DNA from: Anaerosporobacter mobilis DSM 15930
Lineage (GTDB): Bacteria > Bacillota > Clostridia > Lachnospirales > Lachnospiraceae
Assembly: GCF_900142955.1 (NCBI RefSeq)
Contig: NZ_FRCP01000021.1
Coordinates: 62,001 to 126,000, forward strand
Direction of reading: 5' to 3'
DNA length: 64,000 nucleotides
The notes under the pieces are model-generated. The model worked only from the letters and a program-made list of their open reading frames with translations, did no database searches and was not told the origin of the DNA. A program made the position numbers and the translations under genes. Shown here piece by piece: positions 35,316 through 45,032 of the stretch (within the stretch, counting starts at the first letter, position 1; every line of letters starts with the position of its first letter).

Positions 35316-36929
35316 ATGCAACAATATAGTGGAAAGTCTATATTTAAAGGAATAGCAATCGGAAAGATTTATTTCTATTCTAAAGGGGAACAACAGGTTA
35401 AGAGACACAAAATAGAAGATGCTGCAGGAGAAATCACACGTTATAACAATGCAAAAGAGCAAGCAATAAATGAGTTAACAAAACTTTATGAAAAAGCGCT
35501 GAAAGAAGTTGGCGAAGGGAATGCAGAAATCTTCAACGTTCATATCATGATGCTAGAAGATGAAGATTATAACGATTCCGTTAACAATATCGTAGAGAAT
35601 CAGTCAATGAATGCAGAATACGCAGTAGCAAGAACTGCTGACAATTTCTATGAGATGTTCTCAAACATGGAAGATGAGTACTTCAAAGCAAGAGCATTCG
35701 ATATCAAAGATATCTCCGAACGCGTTATCTCAATCTTAAACGGCGCTTCTACAGGCAGTGATATCGGTAATGAACCAGTTATTATCGTTGCGAACGACTT
35801 AGCACCAAGTGAGACAGTACAGATGGATAAGGATAAACTCCTAGCATTCGTAACAGAATTAGGTTCTTCGAATTCTCATACAGCAATCCTTGCTAGAACT
35901 ATGAATATTCCTGCTTTAATTGGCGTTAAGATTGAGGAATCATGGAATGGAAAGATGGCAATTGTCGATGGCTATACGGGAACATTCTATATTGATCCAG
36001 AAGAAGAAATGCTGAATGAATATAAAGCGAAAAAAGAAGAAGAAGAAAATAGTAGAAAGTTACTTCAAGATTTAAAAGGAAAAGAAAACGTTACATTAAG
36101 TGGACAAAAGATAAATATCTATGCAAACATTGGTAACGTAACTGACCTTGCTGCTGTGCTTCAAAACGATGCAAGTGGAATTGGATTATTCAGAAGTGAA
36201 TTCTTATATCTAGAATCCGATCATTTACCAACAGAAGAAGAACAATTCCAAGTGTATAAACAAGTTGCAGAAACCATGGCAGGTAAGAAAGTTATTATCC
36301 GTACACTAGATATCGGTGCAGATAAGCAAGTTGATTACTTAAACCTTGGTAAAGAAGATAATCCAGCAATGGGATATCGCGCTATTCGTATTTGCCTTAA
36401 TGAGCCAGAAATCTTCAAAACACAACTTAGAGCCATTCTACGTGCAAGTGCATTCGGTAACATCTCAATCATGTTCCCAATGATTATCTCGGTGAATGAA
36501 GTTCTTCAAATTAAAAAGATTGTAGCAGAAGTAAAGGCAGAATTAGATACTGTGGGTATTGAATATGGTGAAGTAGAACTTGGAATCATGATCGAAACAC
36601 CAGCAGCGGCTATCATTAGTGATTTATTAGCGAAGGAAGTTGATTTCTTCAGTATTGGAACAAATGATTTAACTCAATATACCTTAGCAATTGACCGTCA
36701 AAATGCAAAGTTAGATCCTATCTATGATGCTCATCATGAAGCAGTATTACGACTAATTCAAATGGTAGTGGATAATGCTCACAAAGAAGGAATCTGGGCT
36801 GGTATTTGCGGTGAATTAGGTGCAGATTTATCATTAACAAAACGTTTCCTTGAGATGGGATTAGATGAATTATCCGTTTCTCCAACTTTTGTATTACCAG
36901 TTCGTAAAGAAGTAAGAGAAACTAAATAA
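35316..36929 (+). CDS. ptsI: PTS Enzyme I
   Basis: A 537-residue phosphoenolpyruvate:protein phosphotransferase that charges HPr. The phospho-His188 lies in GSSNSHTAILAR, PEP-binding residues in LFRSEFLYLE and IGTNDLTQYTLAIDR, and the catalytic Cys in WAGICGELGAD. It is about 30 residues shorter than the E. coli protein, mostly at the C-terminus. AAGGAG precedes ATG 35316. It forms an operon with ptsH and is closed by a terminator. Confidence 0.95.
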   Translation: MQQYSGKSIFKGIAIGKIYFYSKGEQQVKRHKIEDAAGEITRYNNAKEQAINELTKLYEKALKEVGEGNAEIFNVHIMMLEDEDYNDSVNNIVENQSMNAEYAVARTADNFYEMFSNMEDEYFKARAFDIKDISERVISILNGASTGSDIGNEPVIIVANDLAPSETVQMDKDKLLAFVTELGSSNSHTAILARTMNIPALIGVKIEESWNGKMAIVDGYTGTFYIDPEEEMLNEYKAKKEEEENSRKLLQDLKGKENVTLSGQKINIYANIGNVTDLAAVLQNDASGIGLFRSEFLYLESDHLPTEEEQFQVYKQVAETMAGKKVIIRTLDIGADKQVDYLNLGKEDNPAMGYRAIRICLNEPEIFKTQLRAILRASAFGNISIMFPMIISVNEVLQIKKIVAEVKAELDTVGIEYGEVELGIMIETPAAAIISDLLAKEVDFFSIGTNDLTQYTLAIDRQNAKLDPIYDAHHEAVLRLIQMVVDNAHKEGIWAGICGELGADLSLTKRFLEMGLDELSVSPTFVLPVRKEVRETK

Positions 36930-36955
36930 CATTAGAATGTAAATTACTTAAAAGA

Positions 36956-37005
36956 AAAGAGCCATATGAGAGAATACAGTTCGTATTCACTTATAGGGCT
37001 CTTTC
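36956..37005 (+). terminator. Terminator after ptsI
   Basis: AAAGAGCC pairs with GGCTCTTT; the stem extends through ATAT/ATA with a GAATAC/GTATTC upper helix. The tail is TTTCCTT. Confidence 0.85.
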
Positions 37006-37178
37006 CTTATTCTTTGAAATTAGTATGCAAATAAACTTGTATTATAGGGAGGTAGATGTTAAAATTAGTAAACAAATGATAGGATAGAAAAGCTATGTCA
37101 ATCGAACCAATCTGAATCAGGCGAGGTAAGTGAGTATCTAGATTGCTAAGAGGCAAGATAAGGAAAGTGAGAATACGA

Positions 37179-38660
37179 ATGAATGTTATTAGGAAGAACA
37201 AATCAGTAATTGCGTTACTTGTAGTGGTTTCATTATTATTAGGACTACCAACTTATGCAAAGGCAGAAGAAACAGCAAATTATTTTCTGCCGGTTCATGA
37301 AAAGGCTTTGTCAAACGGGGAGACGTTCAGTTTGCAAGTTCCAAGTGGGGGAAATTATGAGTACACCATCGAAGGGAATTACTATTCTGTAAGTGTAGAA
37401 AAAGATGAGTATTCTAACGTTCTTTTGGTAACCGGATTATCAAGTGGAGAAGCTACAATAGTGGTTTCGCTCTATGATCAAGACTTTAATTACATAGCAA
37501 GCGATTCGTGTAAAGTAATTGTTACAGAAAAAGAGCTAGGAGAAGAATCAGTAGTATGTGCAGTTGGGAAAACAGCACAGTTACATATGTCAGGTTATTC
37601 ACAAGCGCAAGTAGGTACATGGATGAGCTCTAATCCTACGGTGGCTACAGTGAACGAGACGGGTTTAGTTACAGGGATATCAATGGGATACACAGATATT
37701 ACTGTGAATTGTGTTGAATACAATGGTTTGATTACAACATATACGTGTCGTGTGGCAGTTAGTGATCCCAAAATTCAAATGACATCTGGAAATCTGGCGG
37801 TGGATTGTACTCAGGAGTTAGCGCTTACAGGATTACAACCAGAGAGTAAAGTAACGCTAACAACTAGTAACTCATCAGTGGCAGAGGTATGGGAATATTC
37901 GAATGCAATCTATGCAGTGAATAAAGGAACAGCGACTATTACTTGTGAAATCGATGGTGTGAGGTTAACTTATAAAGTAACAGTAACGGATCCACAAGTA
38001 AATGTGCAATTACTTCCCATTGTAAAAGGTAAGAAAACGAAGATTAAAGTAACAGGTACCAATAAGAATAGTAAAATTAGTTACCAATCTACTAGTACTT
38101 CCATTGCTAAAGTAGATAAGAGTGGATATGTAATCGGTAAGAAAGCTGGATCTACTAGTATCCAAATTAATGTTGATGGTAAAGAGATGTTTGTTCCTGT
38201 ATCAGTAGGCAGTAGTAAGGTGATAGGTGCATTAGAATATGCGATGAAAGCAATAGGAACACCATATAGTCAGGATAAGAGAATGGAGAAAGGATATTAC
38301 GATTGTAGTAGCCTAGTCTGGAGAGCCTATCATAGTGCAGGTGTAGATATAGGAAATAAATACTGGGCACCAACAGCAGCTGATATGGCAAAAACTCTAG
38401 TTAATAATAAGAAAGCAATTGCGTATAAGGCCCTGCCAGTAGAGAAATTACAACCGGGAGATTTACTTTTCTTTGCTAAGACAGATGGAACAAGTAATGG
38501 ACGTTACAAGAATATCTATCATGTAGCTATCTATTGTGGAACTTATGGGGATGGTTATGGTAGTGGTTTGTTATTAGAAGCTAGAACCAGCAATGTAGGT
38601 ATGTTTACGTATTGGACCACTGATCGCAATGTGGTTGTAGTCGCAAGACCTACGAAATAA
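37179..38660 (+). CDS. Secreted Ig-like (BIG2) NlpC/P60 cell-wall hydrolase
   Basis: A 493-residue exported peptidase. A signal peptide (1 to about 30, ending TYAKA) is followed by about three Ig-like BIG2-type modules (about 40-345; e.g. SNPTVATVNETGLVTGISMG) and a C-terminal NlpC/P60 domain (about 350-493) with catalytic Cys376 in YDCSSLVW and His448 in YHVAIYCG. It would cut peptidoglycan stem peptides. I prefer ATG 37179; the site before it (GTGAG) is weak, and an upstream start at 37143 is possible but would put 12 charged residues before the signal. Confidence 0.88.
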   Translation: MNVIRKNKSVIALLVVVSLLLGLPTYAKAEETANYFLPVHEKALSNGETFSLQVPSGGNYEYTIEGNYYSVSVEKDEYSNVLLVTGLSSGEATIVVSLYDQDFNYIASDSCKVIVTEKELGEESVVCAVGKTAQLHMSGYSQAQVGTWMSSNPTVATVNETGLVTGISMGYTDITVNCVEYNGLITTYTCRVAVSDPKIQMTSGNLAVDCTQELALTGLQPESKVTLTTSNSSVAEVWEYSNAIYAVNKGTATITCEIDGVRLTYKVTVTDPQVNVQLLPIVKGKKTKIKVTGTNKNSKISYQSTSTSIAKVDKSGYVIGKKAGSTSIQINVDGKEMFVPVSVGSSKVIGALEYAMKAIGTPYSQDKRMEKGYYDCSSLVWRAYHSAGVDIGNKYWAPTAADMAKTLVNNKKAIAYKALPVEKLQPGDLLFFAKTDGTSNGRYKNIYHVAIYCGTYGDGYGSGLLLEARTSNVGMFTYWTTDRNVVVVARPTK

Positions 38661-38676
38661 ATTATAATAAACTCAA

Positions 38677-38862
38677 ACTTCGCACTTGAAGATTACGAAG
38701 AGTAGCTAACTGCTATAGCAGGCGAAAAAGCCGCTCCCGCTTAGCTTCACACGTAGCAGTACTAAGATTTCGCGTTGCTCAATCAAGTGCTGACGTGTTC
38801 AGATAGTTTTTCTTATGAATATAGCAATTATCTACTCTAAGTGAAGTTTATATGTGCGAAGT
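38677..38862. repeat. Intergenic inverted-repeat element, copy 2 of dispersed repeat
   Basis: About 186 bp bounded by ACTTCGCAC (38677-38685) and GTGCGAAGT (38854-38862). An inner pair, GCACTTGA (38682-38689) and TCAAGTGC (38783-38790), nests inside. The right end (38815-38862) is the reverse complement of 24990-25037 at 43 of 48 positions. No ORF with a ribosome binding site lies within. It occupies the gap after the NlpC/P60 gene. Confidence 0.7.
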
Positions 38863-38934
38863 ATGTGTTAAAAATAAATGTAAGCAGGAATAAGTCTGTT
38901 AGGAAAATCATAACTGAATTAATGATATAATAAA

Positions 38935-39016
38935 AAGACAATCTTTGTGGTTATTTATAGAGCACGGATTTATACTTCCATGCTTCGTGTATAACCATTT
39001 ATAAGGTTGTCTTTTA
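38935..39016. terminator. Hairpin-family terminator, copy C
   Basis: AAAGACAA-TCTTT-GTGGTTAT pairs with ATAACC and GGTTGTCTTT, followed by T. The loop carries CACGGAT and a partial mirror CGTGT. It lies between two same-direction genes, after the NlpC/P60 gene. Confidence 0.82.
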
Positions 39017-39075
39017 AAGTTGCATTGATTTATTAGAAAATTTGTTTAGTAGATTTATTTTTATGGAAAGCTTGC

Positions 39076-39127
39076 TTGACATTTGTTATAGTTGATGTAT
39101 AATGAAATTAAGGAAAGTAAACTTTAC
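39076..39127 (+). promoter_or_regulatory. Promoter and dyad of XRE regulator
   Basis: TTGACA (39076-39081), 16 bases, TATAAT (39098-39103). GTAAA-C-TTTAC (39117-39127) lies at about +8 to +18, a placement suited to autorepression by the encoded XRE protein. Confidence 0.7.
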
Positions 39128-39145
39128 ATGAGAAGGGGGAATAAT

Positions 39146-39343
39146 TTGCGAAATCGTTTGGAAACAATACGCAAAGAACGTGGAATTAAACAAGAAGAAC
39201 TTGCAGCTGCAGTAGAAGTATCGAGGCAAACGATTGGCTCATTAGAGAATGGAAGATATAATCCTTCGATTATATTAGCATTTAAAATTGCACGTTATTT
39301 TGGTATGAGCATTGAAGAGATTTTTATTTATGAGGAGGAGTGA
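39146..39343 (+). CDS. Small XRE-family helix-turn-helix regulator
   Basis: A 65-residue Cro/CI-type DNA-binding protein: LETIRKERGIKQEELAAAV, then VSRQTIGSLENGRYNPS as recognition helix and ARYFGMSIEEIF. This compact form, paired with a small membrane protein, is common in Firmicutes. I choose TTG 39146, six bases after AGGGGGA; ATG 39128 is an alternative that adds six residues. The next gene starts two bases after the stop. Confidence 0.85.
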   Translation: MRNRLETIRKERGIKQEELAAAVEVSRQTIGSLENGRYNPSIILAFKIARYFGMSIEEIFIYEEE

Positions 39344-39345
39344 GA

Positions 39346-39774
39346 ATGAAAAATTGCAAAAGTATTGTTATTAGTATTTTAGGGGTTTTACTGTGTGGAA
39401 TTGGTTTCTATTTTGTGAAATCATTAACGGATCCACAAGGTATCATGAAGACATTACCATATATCTTAGTAGGCATAGGATGTGGAATGTTTGGGCACGG
39501 AGTTGGAGATCTTATCAATAAAAAAGTCACTGCTAAAAACCCTGAACTTGTAAAACAAATTGAAATTGACCAGAATGATGAGCGAAATATTATGATAACG
39601 AATATGGCAAAGGCAAAAGGATTTGATATAATGACATATGTTTTTGCTGCTTTATTGTTAGCCTATGGTTTAATGGGGGCTTCCATGGAGGTTATAATAC
39701 CCTTTGTTATTGCTTATCTTTTCGTTCAATTCTATGCCGTATATATTCGGTTGAGAAAGGATAGAGAAAACTAA
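39346..39774 (+). CDS. Small membrane protein, partner of XRE regulator
   Basis: A 142-residue protein with about four membrane segments (about 6-25, 37-55, 95-112, 117-135) and a short charged middle, ELVKQIEIDQNDERN. The DERN-containing middle recalls small DUF2178-like membrane proteins found beside XRE regulators, but I cannot assign a family firmly. Function unknown. The ATG at 39346 follows GAGGAGGAG that overlaps the end of the regulator gene, so translation is coupled. Confidence 0.75.
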   Translation: MKNCKSIVISILGVLLCGIGFYFVKSLTDPQGIMKTLPYILVGIGCGMFGHGVGDLINKKVTAKNPELVKQIEIDQNDERNIMITNMAKAKGFDIMTYVFAALLLAYGLMGASMEVIIPFVIAYLFVQFYAVYIRLRKDREN

Positions 39775-39825
39775 AGGTATAATTATAGTAGTATATAAAA
39801 TATAAAATATAAAATATAAAAGATT

Positions 39826-39906
39826 AAGACAATCTTCAAATATGTTTGAAACACGGATATGCAATATCTACATATCCGTATAAAACAGTTGAAGGTTGCC
39901 TTTTTT
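39826..39906. terminator. Hairpin-family terminator, copy D
   Basis: AAGACAATCTTCAA pairs with TTGAAGGTTGCCTT, with one G-U pair and one mismatch, followed by TTTTTT. Inside is a perfect ACGGATATG/CATATCCGT stem. It lies between the convergent membrane-protein and gltS genes. Confidence 0.88.
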
Positions 39907-39961
39907 GCGTAAATGAATATAATTTGCCAATACTCCGTTTTGTTAATAGACACGTATAGTC

Positions 39962-41164
39962 CTATTTAAAGAAATTTATGAAAATAGTTATAATTGCCGA
40001 ATTAAAAAAGTCTATAAATAAGCAGCCAACGATAGGGACCACGAAATAAGGAGTGTGAACAAAACCATAACGATTTGTAAGCTCATCCATATTCGCAATT
40101 GCATTCGGAGTTGCACCCATACCAAAGCCACAGGTAGCTGATGCGAATACAGCTGCTTCGTAATTCTTACCCATAATTCGGAAGGTTAAGATATAAGCAA
40201 ACAGCCCTACCAGTAGGGTTTGAGAGAATAACATCACGATTAATGGGAATGCCAAATCGAATAACTCCCATAATCGTAGACCCATAAGTGCCATAGTTAA
40301 AAAGAAAGAAAGACTTAATCCGCCAAGTGTTTCGATTTCTTTCTCAACAATTTCTATCTTTCTGAAATCGTAGATATTACGTATAATAGCGGCAACAATC
40401 ATAGCACCGATATACGATGGGAATGTTAGCTCAAGCTGCTCAATTATATCAGATAGTATTGATCCAATCCCCATAGCTATGAACAAGAGGCAGGCTCCGT
40501 TCATTAAGCGTTTGTAGGAGAGAATATTATGATTTTCTTCATTATAATCGCCAACTTCATCGGGCTCTTTTTCAGAATCTTCATCTTTAACCGTTTTTAA
40601 TTTGTGATGATGAATTAAACGCCTTGCAACTATTCCACCGATAATACTTCCCATAACTAATCCAAATGTCGCGGAAGCAACAGAAACTGTGGTAGCACCA
40701 CTTACCCCCATATCCTCAAGAATTGGGCCGAATGAGCCTGCTGTACCGTGACCGCCAATCATTGGTATGGAAGCAGTACAAAGGCCTAGAAGCACTGGTA
40801 ATTGAAACAAAGAGGCAAGCGTTACACCTAGTAAATTCTGCAATATTACTAATAGAACTGCAAGACATAGAAAGAAGGCTACCTTGTTTCCACCTTTTTT
40901 TAAAACTTTAAAGCTGGCTGTGAAACCAATACTAGTAAAAAAGGCTGTCATGAATAGATTCTGTAGAGTTGTATCAAGATTAAAAGTAGCAACTCCTGTA
41001 ATTTGAAGTATAAGTATAAGTAAAGCAAAGATAAAGCCTCCAACAACGGAGGGAGGTATGCAATATTTTTTCAAGATAGAAAACTTATTACGAATGTATT
41101 TTCCTATATAGAATACAATGGAGACCAGTGCCATAGTCTTATAGATGTCTAAATTTATTTCCAT
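39962..41164 (-). CDS. gltS: Sodium/glutamate symporter GltS
   Basis: A 400-residue GltS-family carrier with about ten to twelve membrane segments, importing glutamate with Na+. The two inverted half-repeats carry the loops GGHGTAGSFGPILE and ATCGFGMGATPNAIANM, hallmarks of the family. The start is ATG 41164 (MEINLDIYK) after AAAGGA; an open frame continues 48 residues upstream but is hydrophobic and lacks a good site. It is divergent from the beta-glucoside PTS across a 318-base gap. Confidence 0.93.
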   Translation of the reverse strand: MEINLDIYKTMALVSIVFYIGKYIRNKFSILKKYCIPPSVVGGFIFALLILILQITGVATFNLDTTLQNLFMTAFFTSIGFTASFKVLKKGGNKVAFFLCLAVLLVILQNLLGVTLASLFQLPVLLGLCTASIPMIGGHGTAGSFGPILEDMGVSGATTVSVASATFGLVMGSIIGGIVARRLIHHHKLKTVKDEDSEKEPDEVGDYNEENHNILSYKRLMNGACLLFIAMGIGSILSDIIEQLELTFPSYIGAMIVAAIIRNIYDFRKIEIVEKEIETLGGLSLSFFLTMALMGLRLWELFDLAFPLIVMLFSQTLLVGLFAYILTFRIMGKNYEAAVFASATCGFGMGATPNAIANMDELTNRYGFVHTPYFVVPIVGCLFIDFFNSAIITIFINFFK

Positions 41165-41402
41165 AGATCTGTTTAGTCCTTTCCTTTCTTGTTTGCAAAT
41201 AATGTTTTTATCACAAAACGTGTAGTATATATAATATAGTAAAAACATGAAAAAGTAAATATTAATACCAAATATGAAAAAACTTAGCAGCACTTCTTCG
41301 AAATACATTATAGTTAGTTTCTCCAGTTGTATTTAAAATACTCAAATGGAATAAACTAAAGCTAAACGTATAGGATCAATGAGCAAATGTAACGAATTTA
41401 CA

Positions 41403-41431
41403 TTGACAATCATAATAATAATTACTATTAT
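41403..41431 (+). promoter_or_regulatory. Promoter of beta-glucoside PTS operon
   Basis: TTGACA (41403-41408), 17 bases, TATTAT (41426-41431). The leader is only about 45 bases, and no antiterminator site is present, unlike the glucose PTS block. AT-rich partial symmetry surrounds the -10 box. Confidence 0.75.
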
Positions 41432-41482
41432 TGTTATATGAAATACAGGATTATTGGAGATCCAGGGAAGGAGTAGGTTAAT

Positions 41483-43450
41483 TTGGATTATAGAAAGATA
41501 GCCGAAGATATTATAAAAAATGTGGGTGGTAAAGAGAATATTGAATCACTCACCCATTGTTTTACAAGATTACGCTTTATACTTAAAGAGGAGAATAAAG
41601 CGAATAAGCCAAGGATAGAGCAACTGGAAGGTGTTATATCTGTGGTACAAGCAGGCGGAGAGTACCAAATCGTTTGCGGAGCAAAGGTAGAACATATCTA
41701 TGACGCATTAATTCAAGTCTTAGACATGGAGCAATTAAGTAATACGAATACTGAAACAGTGAAACGTAAAAAAACAGCAAAACAGATAGGAAATCAATTA
41801 TTACAGATCATTACTCAAATCTTCACACCTTTAGTACCAGCAATAGCGGCAGCAGGCTTAATAAAAGGATTCTTGACTGCAGCGAAGTTGATTATGAGTA
41901 ATCGGGGAGTAGATATATCAACTTCAGATACGTATACAATATTGTTTGCGGTCAGTCAGGTAATCTTTTATTTCTTCCCTATATTCTTAGCGATGACTTG
42001 CGCGAAAGCACTTCGTAGCAATCAAGTAATTGCTATGGTAATCGCCGGTACATTAGTTTATCCAGGGATTGATACTATGATTCAGGATGTTGCAACGAAG
42101 ACTACAATATTTGGTTTACCGGTAGTAAAAGGTGCTTGGCAAATAGGTGAATCCGTAAAGGTATTCTCCTATACAGAGTCAGTAATACCAATTATACTTG
42201 CTGTATGTGTTATGGCGTTCTTAGAGAAATGGTTAAAGAGAATAATACCAGAAGTCATACAATTAATCTTAGTACCTGGATTGGAATTATTAATTATGAT
42301 ACCATTAACATTATCGCTATTAGGACCTATCGGTATCTATATTGGTAACGGAATTCAAATTGGTTATGATGCGGTAATCGGAGTTAGTCCAATCCTTGGT
42401 GGGGCTTTAATCGGTGGACTTTGGGGTGTGTTTGTAATCTTTGGAGCACACCGTGCATTATTACCGATAGGGCTTAACGATGTAGCGCTTAATGGCCATC
42501 AGAATATTCTTGCATTCGCTGGTTCAGCAAACTTTGCACAAGGTGGTGCAGCTCTTGGAGTAATGCTTCGAACGAAAAGTAAAGAGTTAAAACAAATCGC
42601 TGCTTCAGGCACAATAGCGGCTACCGTAGTTGGGGTAACAGAACCAGCAATTTATGGTTCTAATTTGAGGCTAAAGAAACCCATGGTGTGTGCGATTATA
42701 GCAGGTGCTGTTGGTGGTGCGATTATGGGGTTTGGTGGCGTGTATGGTGATGCATTTGCCAATAATGGGGTGTTAACAATCTTCACATATGCCGCATTTG
42801 GTATGAGAAAGTTTATGTTTTACCTAGTTGGTATTGCAGTAGCCTATTTTGGAGCAGCAGCTCTTACTTATATAATAGGGTTTGAAGAAGAATTAAGTGA
42901 AGAGCGTAATTCAGAGAATGTGAATGATGAAATATATGAGGATTCAGGAGTAATAGAAGAATCAAACAAATTAGAAGAATCAAACGTAGACAAATCAACT
43001 ACGTTATACGCTCCCCTTGAAGGAGAATTAATTTCGCTTTTAGAGATAGAAGATCAAGCATTCGCATCGGGTGGAATGGGACAAGGTGTTGCAATAATAC
43101 CAAGCAAAGGTGAGGTTTTGGCTCCTTGGGATTGTACAGTAAGTATGATATATCCAACCTTACATGCAATTGGGTTACAATTAGATACTGGTTTGGAGAT
43201 GCTAATTCATGTAGGAATGAATACAGTCGAATTGGAAGGAAAGCATTTTACTAAACACGTAGAAGTAGGGCAACATATAGAAAGAGGAACAAAAATTATA
43301 TCTTTTGATTTGGAAGAGATAACAAAGGCGGGATATGATTTGACTACACCAATTATTCTACCTGAAGTGAAATTATGCCAAATCACAAGAACAAACCAAA
43401 CCAGATGTAATAGAGATACAATAATAATGGAAGTAAAGGATGTAGATTAG
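41483..43450 (+). CDS. bglP: PTS beta-glucoside transporter, EIIBCA
   Basis: A 655-residue permease. EIIB (1-85) has phospho-Cys26 in HCFTRLRF; EIIC runs about 100-470 (FTPLVPAIAAAGLIKGF, TGSANFAQGG-like segment, GVTEPAIYGSNLRLKKP); EIIA (about 500-650) has phospho-His576 in MLIHVGMNTV. The BCA order and GVTEPAIYG motif are those of beta-glucoside/sucrose/trehalose-type systems. With the GH1 gene directly behind, cellobiose or aryl-beta-glucosides are likely substrates. TTG start at 41483 after GGAAGGAG. Confidence 0.92.
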   Translation: MDYRKIAEDIIKNVGGKENIESLTHCFTRLRFILKEENKANKPRIEQLEGVISVVQAGGEYQIVCGAKVEHIYDALIQVLDMEQLSNTNTETVKRKKTAKQIGNQLLQIITQIFTPLVPAIAAAGLIKGFLTAAKLIMSNRGVDISTSDTYTILFAVSQVIFYFFPIFLAMTCAKALRSNQVIAMVIAGTLVYPGIDTMIQDVATKTTIFGLPVVKGAWQIGESVKVFSYTESVIPIILAVCVMAFLEKWLKRIIPEVIQLILVPGLELLIMIPLTLSLLGPIGIYIGNGIQIGYDAVIGVSPILGGALIGGLWGVFVIFGAHRALLPIGLNDVALNGHQNILAFAGSANFAQGGAALGVMLRTKSKELKQIAASGTIAATVVGVTEPAIYGSNLRLKKPMVCAIIAGAVGGAIMGFGGVYGDAFANNGVLTIFTYAAFGMRKFMFYLVGIAVAYFGAAALTYIIGFEEELSEERNSENVNDEIYEDSGVIEESNKLEESNVDKSTTLYAPLEGELISLLEIEDQAFASGGMGQGVAIIPSKGEVLAPWDCTVSMIYPTLHAIGLQLDTGLEMLIHVGMNTVELEGKHFTKHVEVGQHIERGTKIISFDLEEITKAGYDLTTPIILPEVKLCQITRTNQTRCNRDTIIMEVKDVD

Positions 43451-44869
43451 ATGAAAAACGATAGATTTCCACCAGATTTCTTATGGGGAGCGTCTTCCTC
43501 GGCGTTTCAAATCGAAGGAGGCTGGGATGAAGATGGCAAAGGTAAGACAGTAGCAGATTATAACTCCTTTAAAAAATCAGAACGTCAAGCAGATAGTAAG
43601 ATAGCCAGTGATTTTTATCACCATTGGAAAGAAGATATAGCGCTTATGAAAGAATTAGGCTTAACGATGTACCGTTTTTCCATTGCTTGGGCAAGAATCA
43701 TTCCTGATGGTGATGGCGAGGTGAATGAACAAGGCATTACGTTTTATAGCCAGATTATTGATGAGCTATTAAACAATGGTATTGAGCCTTTCGTAACTTT
43801 ATATCATTTTGATTTACCATATGCATTGGTGGAGAGATACAATGGATGGGAGAATCGAGAGTGCGTATATGCATTCGAAAGATATGCAAGGATTTGTTTT
43901 GAAGCATTTGGTGATCGGGTTAAATACTGGCAGGTCCACAATGAACAAAATCTAATGATTCGTGTCGATGAACGTATGAATATTAATGAAGAGACACTTC
44001 ATAGGGCGGATAAGCTAAGGGCGCAGATGGATTATCATATGTGTTTAGCACATGCATTCGCAATACGTGCTTGTCATGAAATCGTGACGGATGGAAAGAT
44101 TGGTCCAGCAATCTCATCAACTTGTACGTATCCCCTTACCAATAAACCAGAAGATGTGTGGGCAGCTAAGATGAATGATTGGTTTAAGACAGAATACTGT
44201 TTAGAGATGCATATGACAGGAGAGTACCCTGGATATTATATGCGTTATCTGAAAAAGAGAGATATCGTTCCAGTTATGTTAGAAGAAGATAAAGAGATTC
44301 TTAAGAATGCTAAGATGGATTATATTGCAGTGAATTACTATCGTACCCTTTGTGCTAGCTACCTTAAGGAAGAGGATACTCACCCGAAAGGGGAACGCGC
44401 ATTCCGAGGTAATGAAGTTGATTTTGATCAATATGGATATTTCCGTGATGAAAAGAATGAGAATCTTGCGGCTACCGAATATGGCGCTCAGATTGACCCT
44501 ATGGGGCTTCGTATTGTACTAAACGAATATTATCGTAAATATCGTGTGCCACTTATTATTACGGAGAATGGATTAGGAGCGGTAGATGTATTGACTAATG
44601 ATGGGAAAATCCACGATGAATATCGAATAGATTATCTTAGAAAGCATATTGAAGCATGTGCATTAGCTGTTGAAGACGGCGTAGAATTAATGGGGTATAG
44701 CCCATGGTCGGTTATGGATTTATTAAGTTCTCATCAAGGGTTTAAGAAAAGATATGGATTCATCTATGTCAATCGAGAGGATCATGATTTAAAAGATATG
44801 CGAAGAATCCCCAAGGATAGTTATTATTGGTATCAGAATGTTATTCGTACCAACGGAGAAGAATTATAG
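43451..44869 (+). CDS. GH1 6-phospho-beta-glucosidase
   Basis: A 472-residue GH1 enzyme that would split the phosphorylated disaccharide delivered by the PTS. PPDFLWGASSSAFQIEGGW opens the barrel; the acid/base is Glu165 in VHNEQN and the nucleophile Glu372 in ITENGLG. Ser426, Lys433 and Tyr435 reproduce the Ser-Lys-Tyr spacing that binds the 6-phosphate in phospho-glycosidases. ATG 43451 follows the permease stop with no gap, so translation is coupled. Confidence 0.94.
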   Translation: MKNDRFPPDFLWGASSSAFQIEGGWDEDGKGKTVADYNSFKKSERQADSKIASDFYHHWKEDIALMKELGLTMYRFSIAWARIIPDGDGEVNEQGITFYSQIIDELLNNGIEPFVTLYHFDLPYALVERYNGWENRECVYAFERYARICFEAFGDRVKYWQVHNEQNLMIRVDERMNINEETLHRADKLRAQMDYHMCLAHAFAIRACHEIVTDGKIGPAISSTCTYPLTNKPEDVWAAKMNDWFKTEYCLEMHMTGEYPGYYMRYLKKRDIVPVMLEEDKEILKNAKMDYIAVNYYRTLCASYLKEEDTHPKGERAFRGNEVDFDQYGYFRDEKNENLAATEYGAQIDPMGLRIVLNEYYRKYRVPLIITENGLGAVDVLTNDGKIHDEYRIDYLRKHIEACALAVEDGVELMGYSPWSVMDLLSSHQGFKKRYGFIYVNREDHDLKDMRRIPKDSYYWYQNVIRTNGEEL

Positions 44870-45032
44870 TAGAAAATATTGAATAATCCTTTCATACTTG
44901 TACAGAATAAACGGAGTAATTATTGTATTACCTCAGATATAAAACACATTGGTATGTCTGCTGGCATTATAAAGAGTTTCGCAATTAACTATTACTTTAG
45001 CTATTACTTTTATGAGGAAAAGGAGATTTGAT

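Noticed and set aside
37019..37178. Possible c-di-AMP (ydaO) riboswitch before the NlpC/P60 gene
   Set aside because: Such switches often precede wall hydrolases, but the conserved core elements could not be found in order.
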